Source: Isoetes taiwanensis
Taxonomy: Eukaryota > Streptophyta > Lycopodiopsida > Isoetales > Isoetaceae
DNA length: 64,000 nucleotides
Assembly (NCBI GenBank): GCA_021234155.1
Contig: JAJEKV010000033.1
Coordinates: 11,974,163 to 12,038,162, forward strand
Direction of reading: 5' to 3'
In this document: positions 34,390 through 45,844 of the stretch, piece by piece
Numbering within the stretch: position 1 is the stretch's first letter
Layout of the letters: each line of letters opens with the position of its first letter
Notes under the pieces: generated by a model
What the model saw: the letters and a program-made list of their open reading frames with translations, nothing else
Told to the model about the DNA's origin: nothing
Database searches by the model: none
Position numbers and translations under genes: made by a program

Positions 34390-37300
34390 CATAGTAGAAT
34401 CTAAATTCAAGGTCTAACTATTTATTTCTCTCATATATGGAGCATGTGCCTTTGTGCTAAACATTATCCTCCGATGTAAATTGTCAACTATGTGAAGCCA
34501 CATTGTACCATGCCGTTGTAATGCGAATGCTGAGTTAATCACAATTCACTGGCAACTCTGTGTGGCACAAGAGTACTTGTATGGAGTTAATAAGAAAAAC
34601 ATAAACTAGAAAAGGCGAGGCTTATGGATTCATTTGTCTTGTTGCCTGTAAACTCAAAAAGACCATACACTGTTAAAATATTATACAGAGAAGTGCCAAT
34701 CTCAGGCTTGGATGCTAGAAGAAGCCATTTTACAATTTATACATTTTACTTTGTAGTTTTTATTGCATGATCTAACACATTCAAAAAACAAATAGCTGGA
34801 ACCAATATGCCACTAGTTAGAAACAGTCAAATAGGCTGATCTTATTCCAAAATGCATTGTTCACTTTATATGGTACAAATGTCAATCAAAAACATGTACA
34901 ATCTTTGCCTTCCAAACATTAGCATACAAAAAGTTCCATCTATGTCTGACCTCTAACCTATTACTCAGGATCTGCTTTGCTTCTTCTGGATAGATGCTCA
35001 TGCGAAACAGGGCTTGAGCTCATTATGTGCCTTTGCTTGGTCCTCGTTTATTGTAAATGCATAAGTCATTCAAAATTTCCTTCAAAGAAAGCACATGAAA
35101 TACAATTAGCGCTTTGGACTACTAAGAGAGCGCTTTAGGCGCATGCCTAAGCAAAAAATTGGGCCAAGGGAAGAACTTCCACTTGAACAATGGCAACAAA
35201 TTCACGTAGATGAGAGGTTCTCAAAAGATCACGACATTATTATTGTAGACGCGTTAATTTGTCTTTGGAAGAAGCTTACAAGCTGGTTGGTCTGTTTCAC
35301 GCACAAGTTGTTTCAATGCCCAACCGGTTTGCCTCTCAAACAATTTGAACACAATATCCTCCGAGTTCACCACGCTCTCTGTGTGTTCGTTTTCCTTCGA
35401 GGCCCTGCTACTTGCTTGTAATTTTTTTGTACGGAAGTTTAAACAACCATTGAATATTATGACATAATGTGATGCTTAAACACTAATAAGCTTTTGAACT
35501 AACCTTTTGAATAGACCATGTACCGGGGGAGGCGTTATCATCCCCTCGGTCATTTTGTAACACCGCCGGATGAGACACCATTGGGAGCCTAACCCATCAA
35601 AAAAAATAATCTGGCCCGAAAGTGAAGTCTGAACTAAGCTCATATATGCCGCATACCTGTAAGGTTCTTGTCTTCACCATGGATTTATTAGATTGCATCG
35701 CAGCGAGAGTTTTTCGATTGGTCGTCAATGTCGATCTTGTTTGGCATTTATGTTAAAGCGAGTGCTCAATCTTTCCTTCCGAACTAGTTTACACCAAAGT
35801 TCCCATCAAGTTTGAACAAAGGTCAAAAAGGCAAGAGGTGGCCCAACCGAATATTGCAACAAGAATAATAACACGGGTGTCGCACCATCTTGCATGTATT
35901 AGAACTTCCTACATTATATTTACATTATGGCCTTTGCACACTTTCGTGTCAAGGAGTGATGCCTTTTAAACCGTCTAATGGCTGTTCCATTGATGCCAAA
36001 ATCCCAAAGATGTCATGAATGTAAAAATAGTGAGAGCGACCTTAACTTCGGGAGTAGCAAAGCGAAACACCTTCAGCCCAACCAAGTGCTCTACCACATA
36101 GCTACCGAAAACCTACCTTCATCTCAAGAGTGGGAGGCACATCCTACCATGTTGCTTCATATTGTATCACCACCATTTTTGGTGCTTGTAAGTTAGAATA
36201 TTTATGATGGGTAGTATTCCGCTAGACAAATCTAAGATCTGCCCTTGAGACCTTACGGTTCTAATCACACATTCTGCGGTAATGTCCCGGATCTCACAGG
36301 TGTATATGGGAGGGGGATGCAAACCTTGGGCAGGACAATGCTAGTTATTGTTGTCCCATACCTTCAATGCAATATAGGGTTTGGCTTTATAGTTAAATTT
36401 ATGGCATGATTTATGGAAACAATTGGTTCCTTTATATACAGACCTTCAAATCGAGATGCCTAGCAAGGCTGGTTCTTAAGCAAAGATATGTCTCTCAAAT
36501 CCCTCAAATCATATTGGAAATTGAAGAAATTACAAAAGTGGAGAAAGGTTAATGCCTTTCTAACACAACTAAAAAAGAGATGGAATGCCAACGGTTTAAT
36601 ACATTTCTCATTTGCATTAAAAATGGTTGAGACCATCGCATGATCACTGCGGTGATACATGGATCTTTTAAGCTGTTTAGAGGATGTCTTGGAAGAACTA
36701 GCGGACCGTTAACATCTATGCTTAGCTTCCGTATTTCTTCCACTCTTGGTGTTCCATTTTCCTATTTCAATACTAAAATAACATGAATCTGTGCAACCAT
36801 AGAAACCGGCATGCATATTTCCATATAATTTTGAAAACCTCAAACCGGCCCGGAAAACGACTTATTCCAATACATGGTGACCGAACAACAATCGCTTGGA
36901 TCAAACTAATTTACAGCCCTAGCTTTGTTCCCAACACTATATCTATTTTTTGAAGAAAGGACAATGGTCCAGGGCTATGACAAATCTACATCCAATTTGT
37001 ATCCCGACCACCTCATAGTTGGAGCCAATCATGGTTGGGCCATCTCAGGTGCATACCCAATCGACATCTCGTTCCCAATGTTATATATTACTATAAATTC
37101 GTAAATCAAAACCTTTGCATGCCGCATGCAATCCTCCTAATCATTTGTTTTACGACAAATTCTACTATGATAGTACCTTTGCTTTGCCGCTTTCTAGGAC
37201 CTCTTGTTGGCTTCTTAATTTCTTTAGCTGCCTTTGGGAGGGAGAGAGTCCTAGTTGGGAAGGTAAGGGAGCTCTCATGTTGATAAACTTTTATTGATCA

Positions 37301-38500
37301 ATATTGAGCTAATACATAATCAATATTGAGCTAATACAATTGTTTGGCGTGCATAAATTGCGAATGGTCAAGGTAGGAATTGATCGGGATAAATCAAATT
37401 GAATCTAAAATCAATAGAACATACCACGTGAGTCCTCAAAATATATGCGTTGGGTTTGCAGCTTTCACAACATTCAACAAATCTGATTTGGGTATATTGC
37501 GACCTCCTTTCCCTTCAACTCCAAGGAAAAATCTGGCTGAAAAATAAAGACAAGCGTGCAAACAACCGAAATTTTAACTGGAAAATTGTTGGACAAAGTT
37601 ATTATCTAAGACATAATTACTACACCGGTAGCATCGGGATCCGCGAGAAAGAGGATCAAAAGTACAAATGATCTTGCCCAACAATGGGCCACCATTACCG
37701 GAGCCCTCTTTGGAGTGCGAGATGACTTCATACGCGGTATAAGCCCACTAAGGTTGGAACCTTGAGCTCTAAACTTGTTTAATACCACAAGAGAAGCTCA
37801 TCACACCTAACTCCGGCAACACGTTTACTTCATTGACTCTGTTCCTAAAACCCCCCAACATAAATGCATTCCCTTTGGCAACAATCTGCCCAAGGGTTCA
37901 AGCCCACCCTAATGACCTTCAAAAATCACAAAAGCGGCGGGACTCTTGAGGATTAGGAGCGCATTCCTTCACAACCCACAACCAAAAATCAATGCGGCAA
38001 ACCCGTCTCAATCCTCCAATTCTTCGCCAATGATTCACGACCCACTTACGTAAAACACATTTGGTAGCGACCAAGGCTAGGACTAAAACAAGGCCTCAGT
38101 TCTTGCGGCTCAGGGGTATCCTTGGGGACTTAGTCCAGATCGATCACACACCGGTTAGCCGGTTTTGAAATGGATGCACAAGAACAGCCGCGACCGCCAG
38201 TTTACACCCTATAGGAAGGCGCGGAAGGGAGGCCCCGAGAATCCAGTCACGAAGCCATAAGTCGTCCGGCGGATGGCCAGACCATTCTGAGGCAGCCCGG
38301 CCGGTTTTTAGCGATCATCGGCATATGCTAGGTATATGCCAAAGATATACTTGAATATGCCCACATACCCACATAAACGAGGGTTTTCCCCCCTAGGGGC
38401 AACCCAAAAAGAAGAGAGAATCCAGAATCTAATAATACATTCTGTTATAATAAAGAATTTATTGTAGGGCTCGTCTTTTAAGGACGCTATATCATCCAAC
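34390..38500. other. Long stretch without a recognisable gene
   Basis: Only unrecognised frames occur here (for example 35,143-35,421 plus, MPKQKIGPREELPLEQWQQ; 37,035-37,283 plus). A 24-bp unit, CAATATTGAGCTAATACA, is tandemly duplicated at 37,298-37,340. The segment at about 37,860-38,300 is clearly GC-richer and could be a decayed LTR or leader, but matching ends were not found. Confidence 0.45.
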
Positions 38501-38590
38501 TTTATGCATGCAGCATATATACTCCGACTCTTTAGCTCCTCCCAGCTCCGGAATTGCTCCTCCGACTCTTCAACTCCTTTGCAGCAAAGC

Positions 38591-38857
38591 ATGGCCAGGA
38601 CTAAGACCACCAGTACGAAACCCTCAGAGGAATCCGTGGGATCCAACCAAACCGGCACTAAAATGACTATTGTGGCTCGCTTTTCTGCCTTGGAAGTAGA
38701 TTGGATTCAAAGTCTAGGAGCTGCAATCCCTGATAAGGTCTAGCAATGGATTGATCGAGTTCATAACACTGAGGTGCGCCTCCTGCAGATGAAAATTTAT
38801 GTTGAAGGCAATGATCTCTATGTGGAGCTGAAGATGCCTCCGCCTGAACATGTGTAG
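38591..38857 (+). pseudogene. Small ORF of 88 codons interrupted by one TAG at codon 51
   Basis: From the ATG at 38,591 the frame reads MARTKTTSTKPSEESVG, then TIVARFSALEVDWIQSLG and AAIPDKV, a TAG (38,741-38,743), then QWIDRVHNTEVRLLQMKI and VELKMPPPEHV with a stop at 38,855. The frame stays open on both sides of the TAG, so a CAG-to-TAG change is likely. A basic, serine and threonine-rich start followed by an amphipathic segment could suit a small gag-like or DNA-binding protein, but no family is recognised. A more upstream in-frame ATG exists at 38,504. Confidence 0.4.
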
Positions 38858-38859
38858 TG

Positions 38860-40019
38860 CTTTTTCGGTCTTGTTATTTTATTGTGTTATTGTTTCCTCA
38901 GCTATGTATATTATATATGAAAAGTGTATATCTGATGCAAAACTTTGATCTGAACCGTTAAATGGGTTTTATCTTGGAGGTTTTTGTAAACATGGTTGTA
39001 ACCTGGCCTGTATGGCCTGTACAGTTTGTGACGATCCTTTTTGGGGAAGATATAATACAACATAATATGCTTTAATGCCTGCTATTTCTTTCCTCATTTC
39101 TGCATTTCTGTCCCATTTCTGTCGGCACATATCTTCAGCTTATGGAAAGTTCTACTTTGAGTTAGTTTTTTAAGAAAATGAGTGCTAAAAGACAATCTGG
39201 CAATCAAAACAGATAGTTTGGAAGCATTGTTTTGCTTTTATAAAGGCTATATTAATGCTCTTGTTCTAGGGGCACGTTGATCCTATTTTAGATGCATGCA
39301 ACCTCAACAGAAGCCTGTTTATGAACCATAACTAAACGTTTAGAAGAAGCCTATTTATGAGCTACTAATGAATGTTTAGAAGCTTCAATAATTGAATATA
39401 ATGCAGCAAGGCCATCTTTTTCCAGGATCAAAGGATTACAAAATTTTAAAACAAGGATTTCCAGGATTAAAGGATCACAAAATCTTGAACTAAATTGCAC
39501 CATTCATTTCTAGGAATTGCATGTTAAATACAGATAATGGTCATGAAATAAATTGCATAAGCCTTTGTAATAATTTGATCAATATTGGTAAGTAAAGTGT
39601 AAGCCATTTTACATTAGATTTCATATAGTAGTCTTTAGTCACATGATCACAAAATTGACCAGCAAAATACTTATGTCCGTCTCTTTGTGATATATGCCAT
39701 TAAGCACATCAAGCTAACTATTGATATATTAAACATAACTCAGTATGTAGATCTGCTGTCATTCACATAAAGATGCACAAAAGTAGACTTGATTTTCAGT
39801 TAACAGTCAATGGATCTTTCCTTTTCTAAAATCCTTTCTTGCAATGGCGAATAGTGCAGATAAGATTTATGTAAGACATGCTCCTTTCATATTAGTTTCT
39901 CTTTCCCTTTACTTCCTGCATCAGAAAAAGAGGCGAGTTCACTTCATTAGTAGAAATCTTCTTATGCACAAGCACCATAAATCAAAATTTACTAGCAGAC
40001 TCTTCAACAACAAACTTAT
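38860..40019. other. Non-coding region downstream of the small ORF
   Basis: AT-rich sequence without recognised genes. CCTGGCCTGTATGGCCTGTA near 39,003 is a short internal repeat, and GGATTA/CAAAGGAT-ACAAAAT words recur at about 39,425 and 39,465. It borders the 3' end of the transposase-like pseudogene on the opposite strand. Confidence 0.45.
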
Positions 40020-41057
40020 TCAATTGGTGTCTATCATTTTCAGCAAGCTATATCTATTTGCCTTAGCTTCATATGTCAAACATGCGAGAGATATAATGGA
40101 CTCGAGATCAATTAGTCGGTTGCCAGATAAATCATACGTAAACCATGATTCTTTGCCACCTTTGCTTACATGTGATGTATAGTATGCAAGATTTACTTGC
40201 ACTGCAGAGGACATGCGATTAACCAAGTCCATAGGTTCTCTGCTCTCTCTCCATGCATTCCCAACCTTTCTACGCATGCTCAACATGCTTCTAAAGTACC
40301 AAGCCTTCTCAACCCTTACATTCTGCTGTGATCTCTTCTTTGAGGCAGCTCTAGTCCTTGGCATTGACTTATCTTGCAATGGTTCTTCAAAGTACACTGC
40401 ACAATCTGATCCAATTTCTAAAAATATTTGAGCATCCACCTTCTTGTTCTTGACAGGATATACTAAAGTTTTCACCTTTGTTAATCTATCTTTGGATAGC
40501 CATGGGTTCCCATTCAATTGACTCCACAAGAGTGGACTTGAAAATCTGCTTCCCATCTACCTGCACACACCAATTTGTTTTAAAATTAGTCTTATGCTCC
40601 ATCCTGTCCAGCATTTCATAAAAAACATGTCTCATCTCAGATTGTGCTACAAAAGCTTCATTAAACTCTTGAGAACCAACTTCAGCAATTTTCTGCTGAA
40701 TATTATGTTCTACAATTTCAGCATTGATATCAGTCTCATCTCCCAAACATGAAGAGTTCAAGTCCTTGTTGTAGTCTTTATGAAAGCAATTTTCAAAAGC
40801 CCATGGAGTATGAAACCAATCTGTTTTGCTTGAACATGCAATACCTACAAGAGCACACAATTCCTGCGCATGTGCAAGTCCGTCCTTCAAAGCAGCAATG
40901 ATCTTCTCATCCGTATCCACAAGGCTAAAATCTGTCAAGTTATATCTCAAAGCTCACCACGTAATGGCATGACAATTAAACATCCGTGAAAGTTTCTTTA
41001 CTTATAAAATTTTTAGCAGAGTGCTCATGATGGTGTTTTAACCACAATCTCCATAAT

Positions 41058-41138
41058 CTATCACAAAAAGAAACAATTGATGTATCAGACATGCATGCTA
41101 ATCAAGACAAGGTAAATCGTATAATTATGTGTACTAAC
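41058..41138 (-). other. Intron remnant (81 bp, GT-AG) in the transposase-like pseudogene
   Basis: On the minus strand the frame ISFFF ends at TTTAG, then comes donor GTTAGT, a pyrimidine-rich TTTCTTTTT and acceptor GATAG 81 bases later. Splicing continues in frame as RLWRLWLKHHHEHSAKNF. The excellent consensus and frame continuity support a genuine intron of the ancestral gene. Confidence 0.75.
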
Positions 41139-42877
41139 CTAAAGAAAAATGATATTGTTGCAGCGGCCTTCAATATTGGGTGCAAATCCATTGTAGAAAA
41201 AAGAAAAATGTCTATGTACAGTGCAACAATGCTCAAATACACTTCGGTTCCCAAGTTTCTTGCTGGAGGCTCGTATTCTCCATCTCTAAGTTGTCTTAAA
41301 CACGTTTGTACTTTTCGGGAAGTAAGGCGTTGATCAGCCCGCCAAATTCTGTCTATCTTTCCTCTTCACATCTCCACCTTCCAACCCATGGTTTCCTTGG
41401 CATGATTCAAAGACGAGCCAAACATCAGTTAGAGTCACAAGTTCATTTCCTAAGTAAAGTCTTCTACTTGCATTGTCCAAAGAATTAACCAGATTCTTTC
41501 CATTATGCACGAAGTCTTGATCGTGCAATCCATCAACACGACCACCTTTTTGCACATCAATTAGTGTCCAACCATCCCACGGTATGCAATAGGAACTTTC
41601 ACTTGCCTTTACTGATGCATAATCCTCGAACCCCCATGCACACTCTTCTTCTAGCATCTCCATCTGAACTGTGGCCAATCAGGGGGCTCCCATTGTCATC
41701 TTACCTCAAAGTGGTCAAACTTATTGCAAGTTAAAATCACGGCAAGAACAAGCTTGGGAAGCTTTCTGTGCAAAGGATTAATTATAAGGACACGTGCATA
41801 GTGACAAATGTTATTGAGTTCAAATGCCTTCATAACGTTATTATAACCCAGCTCGCCTGATCCAACCCTAACCTCAAATGTTCCATCACAAATATGACCT
41901 TCCTTGTTCCCACAAAATCCAATTAAACAGTCATCTCTTGGTATCCATCTAATAGCACGCTTAATAACCGTCTCATCTCTATCACGAGTGCTGGCACTTC
42001 TCCTAATGATAAGCCTTGCCCATACATATGTCTGGTGTATGTATATGCAAGATGTTTAAAGGTTTCATCTCTAATACTGACTTTATAAAAAAAATTCTCC
42101 CTTGTAGAACGCAATGTTGTAGCATGCTAGGTCCACCAAAATTCATGGAAAGGAAGTTGTGCATTCTCTTGCCACCCCATATTTTAATAGTCTCAAACAA
42201 AACTTTTGTTGTATCTGTATACCTCTTCTTATGCCCTGGTCTAACTATATTTTGAGCAATATCTCTCAAAAAGTCCCACAAGGCAAGTTTTCCATTAAAC
42301 TTACCTTGGCGGTATGCTTCAGTTATGTCGTGACAGAATTTCCTCACGTCTTTCCTATTCATTGATTCTGCCAAGCTCTCCCGCAAGGGCCTTGTCTTCA
42401 TGGCTAATGTTGTAACCTTCACCTTTGCAAATAACAATTCAGATTTTAACTTTCCAACTTCACGTATAGCAGTCCTAGCCATCGTATTCACCTCGATACT
42501 ATTTAAGTAATCCACCCGTATACACAATTGAGTATTTCTACATCCCCTTGCAACCTTATTGTCATTTTGCCTATGAACTCTCATATAGAAGTCCTTTTCT
42601 GTTGTTATTGAAGCACAATGTGAACATTGAAAATTTATAAAAGGTTCTCCACTAGCGCTCACTCGTTTGCATGACATGTATCAAAAAATGCCATTAATTT
42701 CTATCAGCTCCTTGTTCACCTCAAATGTGTTTTGCAGTAAGGGTTCACAGTACCAGTGCGTTCCTACCTTTAGCTCATTCAAAAAAGGCCTCAAATCTTT
42801 TACACAACTACCATATCTATACTTCTTCTGCCAAAAACCCCAGCACAACAAGGCCAAAGAAGGGGGCTCTGAAGCAT

Positions 42878-42962
42878 CTAATAACAATGAACATATTTAA
42901 AAAGAAGAAAAGGAAGAGACATTCCATACAATAAAAATGACAAGCAAATATTAACCACTTAC
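42878..42962 (-). other. Intron remnant (85 bp, GT-AG) in the transposase-like pseudogene
   Basis: On the minus strand the exon sequence encoding VSTVDLSIFDST ends at CACAC, followed by the donor GTAAGT and, 85 bases later, the acceptor TTATTAG. Joining the sides keeps the frame and continues HASEPPSLALLCWGFW. Its short length is typical of plant introns. The intron survives although the exons carry stops. Confidence 0.7.
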
Positions 42963-43710
42963 GTGTGCTGTCGAAGATGCTTAAGTCCACTGTACTAACA
43001 GATCCAGATGTAAAACATTCCATGTCATGTATTCATCTTGCTTCACATGGTTGTTACTTACTGAAGAAAGTATTTAAAGTGTGCAAGGATTAGGATTACA
43101 TACCAGATTCGAAAAAAAATGGCAGCTTGCCTTGTCAAGGATCTGATTCAACAAGCTTCTTTGGGCGACCACCCTTCAAAGGCATATCATTAGCTTTTCG
43201 CTCTGCCTCCATTGCAGCATGAACATGGAGTTTAGAAACAATATGGTCTTTCATATGTCGATTTAGGCTCCTAGTTTGAGGAAATAAGTCAAGTAGCTTC
43301 TCACATGTGATGCAAACAATCCTTATGTCTTCTCGCCTTGCATAACCACCAATAGATTCCTCTAGAAGCTTGTAGGTCTACCATCTGTTGTAAAATTAGC
43401 AACCTCATTGGCCATGCAAAAATCAACAAGAGCCTTGTTTTCTTTGCATATATCTTCTTCATTGGCTTGCTCGTCATCTTGTTCATTGTCCACTTTCAGC
43501 TCAATTTCATCTCTTCTTTTCTTAAGGTTCTGATGGTAACTATCAAGGTGTTGCTTGGTTTGCAAATGGCTGCGCTCAAAGTTGCATAGAGTGTCATCTC
43601 CGCCTTTGCCATAGCGTCAATCACATTCAAGGCACCACAAATAGAACTCAGGTTTACCATTTACATCCCGGCTGCATAGTTCAAATCTGTCCTTACATTT
43701 TTTTTTTGCT

Positions 43711-44037
43711 TTAGCTTGCAAATAGTTTTCTAACAGCTAACTGCCACCTTGCAACATCCCCTTTGGTTGCTATTCTGGACTGCAATCTTGCATTCTCCAA
43801 CTTATCCAATCTTTTCCTTTCCTCTACAATGACAACTTGATCCAACTCATGCTCCCTCAAACTTTCTGCCTCAATCCTTCTCCTTTTGGGCACATGAGAT
43901 CCAACTAAGTTTACAGTCACCTCATTGCTCTCAAGGAAAAACCTTCTCTCTTGCCTGTTTGTTAGTGCCAAGTTCATATCAGCAAGAAATACAAAGTCCT
44001 TACCTGCATCCTTTTCTATCTCTTCACGTACATCCAT
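43711..44037 (-). pseudogene. First open segment of the transposase-like pseudogene
   Basis: An open 108-codon segment starting MDVREEIEKDAGKDFVFLA. Its middle holds the basic cluster VPKRRRIEAE, a possible nuclear-localisation signal, followed by a predicted helical region ending WQLAVRKLFAS. It stops at TAA and continues after one base of shift in an A10 tract as AKKKCKDRFELCSRD, the run-up to the first zinc finger. The first ATG is the probable original start because no coding sense is seen upstream. Confidence 0.5.
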
Positions 44038-44918
44038 ATAACAACAGCCTTCTTCCTTTACCCTTATGAATATCTAGTTTGACAATCACTGATTTTGCCA
44101 TAACAGAAAAATCCTAAGAAAAAATCACATGAAGAAAAAAGTTAATTTATCAACTAAGCCAGCCGAAAATGAATCTAATAACAAGATAACAACAAATAAT
44201 ACGATGTCCTAACCAGAAATGGTCCACAATGATCATTCCAGGTCATGAACAAGCTTTCTTTCGAAGCCATGCATGCCTTGAGTTTGAAGACATAAAGGGC
44301 ACCTGCTGGCTCCATTTTGCTCGCTGATTCCCTCAAATCAATTCCTTAAACCCGATGGTTTCTCTTTTTCAATCCCGATGCAAGCTAATATAAAAATGGC
44401 TTGTAAAGAACGGGAGCAAACGTGATCAAATGAGTACAAATATGAAAATAAGTTTAATAAAAATGGAGAGCAAATGGAATCAAAGATCACATAACAGAGT
44501 AAGATCATAGGGAATGCAAATGCATTGGCTAGAAAAATAAACTGCCACTATAAATCTACCACATATTACTTTTGTCCTAAATAATGCTTCACCGTAACCT
44601 TATAGAAGCTCGAGGTAAGCAGCCATGGTTCCCTTGCCGTAAGTATGCACTGGATTACTGCTCGAAACATAAGGTGCCTTGTAGGTATAAAGGGGAAAAA
44701 AATCCCTTCCCGCACACGCACCCCTTTTGTACGGGGTACGTATGTGAACCCCCCCTTGTGTTTCCCCTTCTTCCTAGTATTTTTGAACGTCGGCACAGTG
44801 AGAGGTCTTGGAGGTTTTGAGGTCTTGGACACTGGCTGTGTTTGATTGTCTGCCAAAGCAAAGCATCGGGGTTAAAGAAATTGATATAATTGGATCCAGA
44901 ATTGGCTCTTCTTTCATC
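44038..44918. other. Intergenic flank between the transposase-like pseudogene and the LTR element
   Basis: Upstream flank of the pseudogene. Frames of 60-96 codons at 44,566-44,861 on both strands mirror one GC-richer patch and show no known motif. No TATA box could be assigned with confidence. Confidence 0.4.
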
Positions 44919-44923
44919 CTTAG

Positions 44924-45123
44924 TGTTAAACTTACTAGTTTTACTAAGAAAACATATAAAAGAGAGGAATGCACCACAATACAGGACACGTTTATTGAAT
45001 AATAGATGTTACAATATATAGGCACCATAAAGGTCCAAATATGGAAAAAGGTGAAAGCTATAAGGAGCTCTCGTCGCCTTTTTACAAAGGCACGCTGCCT
45101 TAATATAGGCAGCTACGCTAACA
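44924..45123 (-). repeat. 3' LTR (minus-strand orientation)
   Basis: The second LTR, identical to the 5' LTR except one base. It would supply the polyadenylation site of the element's transcript. AATAAACGTGTC on the minus strand, near 44,985-45,000, includes an AATAAA word. Confidence 0.9.
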
Positions 45124-45134
45124 CCCCACCTGCG
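45124..45134 (-). promoter_or_regulatory. Polypurine tract
   Basis: The minus strand reads CGCAGGTGGGG immediately before the TGTTAGCG start of the 3' LTR, the usual position and form of the plus-strand priming site of Copia-type elements. Confidence 0.8.
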
Positions 45135-45489
45135 ACTTTAGCCTTTCACCAAATAAGATATAGAAAATATAGTGTCCAAGAATGAAGACCAAATATTGCA
45201 ACCCACAACTCATAGATAATCTCCCCACCGCAAATTTGGTCTCTTTTCGGATGAAAAAAAACCTTTGGTGGTCACAAAGGAAAAATCCGAAAAGCTACAA
45301 TTTTCTAATATCTATTCTGCGATTTGGTAATAAACCTAAATGCGAGAGAATCTTCTCTTGATAGCCAAAATTGTGTCACCCACATAAAGCGCAATCACCA
45401 TAAAATTTCCTTGAGACCCAATATCCACATTAGGAATTAGGCTATCAAGTATCTCGAATCGCTAAGAACAAGATTATAGTCATGACGAT

Positions 45490-45844
45490 GAGTGACCATG
45501 TCACCATAGTAGACTCATCAAACACCGCATCACCACTAGTAATGATTCTTCACGTAGCAATATCAACATAGGCTAGACAATAAAAACTTCGCAAATTCCC
45601 CACTATTGTCGATCGTAATCGCTTGATCACTTTGCCAATTTCAGTCTCCACCGTATTCTTAAACACTTGGAATTTGGTGAAAACACAGGACTTTGTAGAG
45701 ATAAAATATACAAAAAGCATGCGGGAAAAAATCATCTACAAACAAAATGAAATGTCGCACACCACTCAAAGCACAAGGTAGTAGGCCACATATGCCAAAG
45801 ATGCACAAGCTCAAAGAAAGCAAGCAAATCAAACCGAGCAACAA
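45490..45844 (-). pseudogene. Broken Copia integrase core inside the LTR element
   Basis: Minus-strand fragments read GVRHFILFVDDF, then in a second frame VYFISTKSCVFTKFQVFKN and EIGKVIKRLRS, then in a third the DNSGEF block, and finally GDAVFDEST near 45,500-45,545. These are, in order, the first catalytic-Asp region, the spacer, the second-Asp region and the D-VF-E linker of Copia polyproteins. At least two frameshifts separate them, so no integrase can be made. The reverse-transcriptase part that should follow is deleted up to the 3' LTR. Confidence 0.75.

Larger units (their letters stand above)
40020..44037 (-). pseudogene. Decayed zinc-finger, transposase-like gene of an unnamed plant family
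   Basis: Successive minus-strand segments read as one large protein of perhaps 900-1,000 residues. In order: an acidic/basic N-terminus with PKRRRIEAESLREHELDQ (44,037-43,711); a W-C-x2-C-x18-H-x5-H BED-like finger (43,660-43,560); a C-x2-C-x15-H-x3-H finger followed by GGRPKKL (43,377-43,138); LCWGFWQKK, KRVSASGEPF and WGGKRMHNFLSMNFGGPS (42,877-42,003); DETVIKRAIRW, LIGFCGNKEG and INPLHRKLPKLVLAV (41,985-41,740); PLIGHSSDGDARRR; GLHDQDFVHNGKNLVN; GTEVYLSIVALYIDIF; and a C-terminal SQLNGNPWLSKDRLTKV to LIDLESIISLA ending at 40,020. I recall a matching unnamed family in bryophytes and ferns (unverified). The DE and SDGD acidic boxes suggest an RNase H-like transposase, by inference. Stops, at least six frameshifts and an internal deletion near 40,960 make it non-functional. 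Confidence 0.65.

Noticed and set aside
40020-40182. Plus-strand frame 39,844-40,182
   Set aside because: Antisense shadow of the C-terminal end of the transposase-like pseudogene, which is supported by order and motifs on the minus strand.
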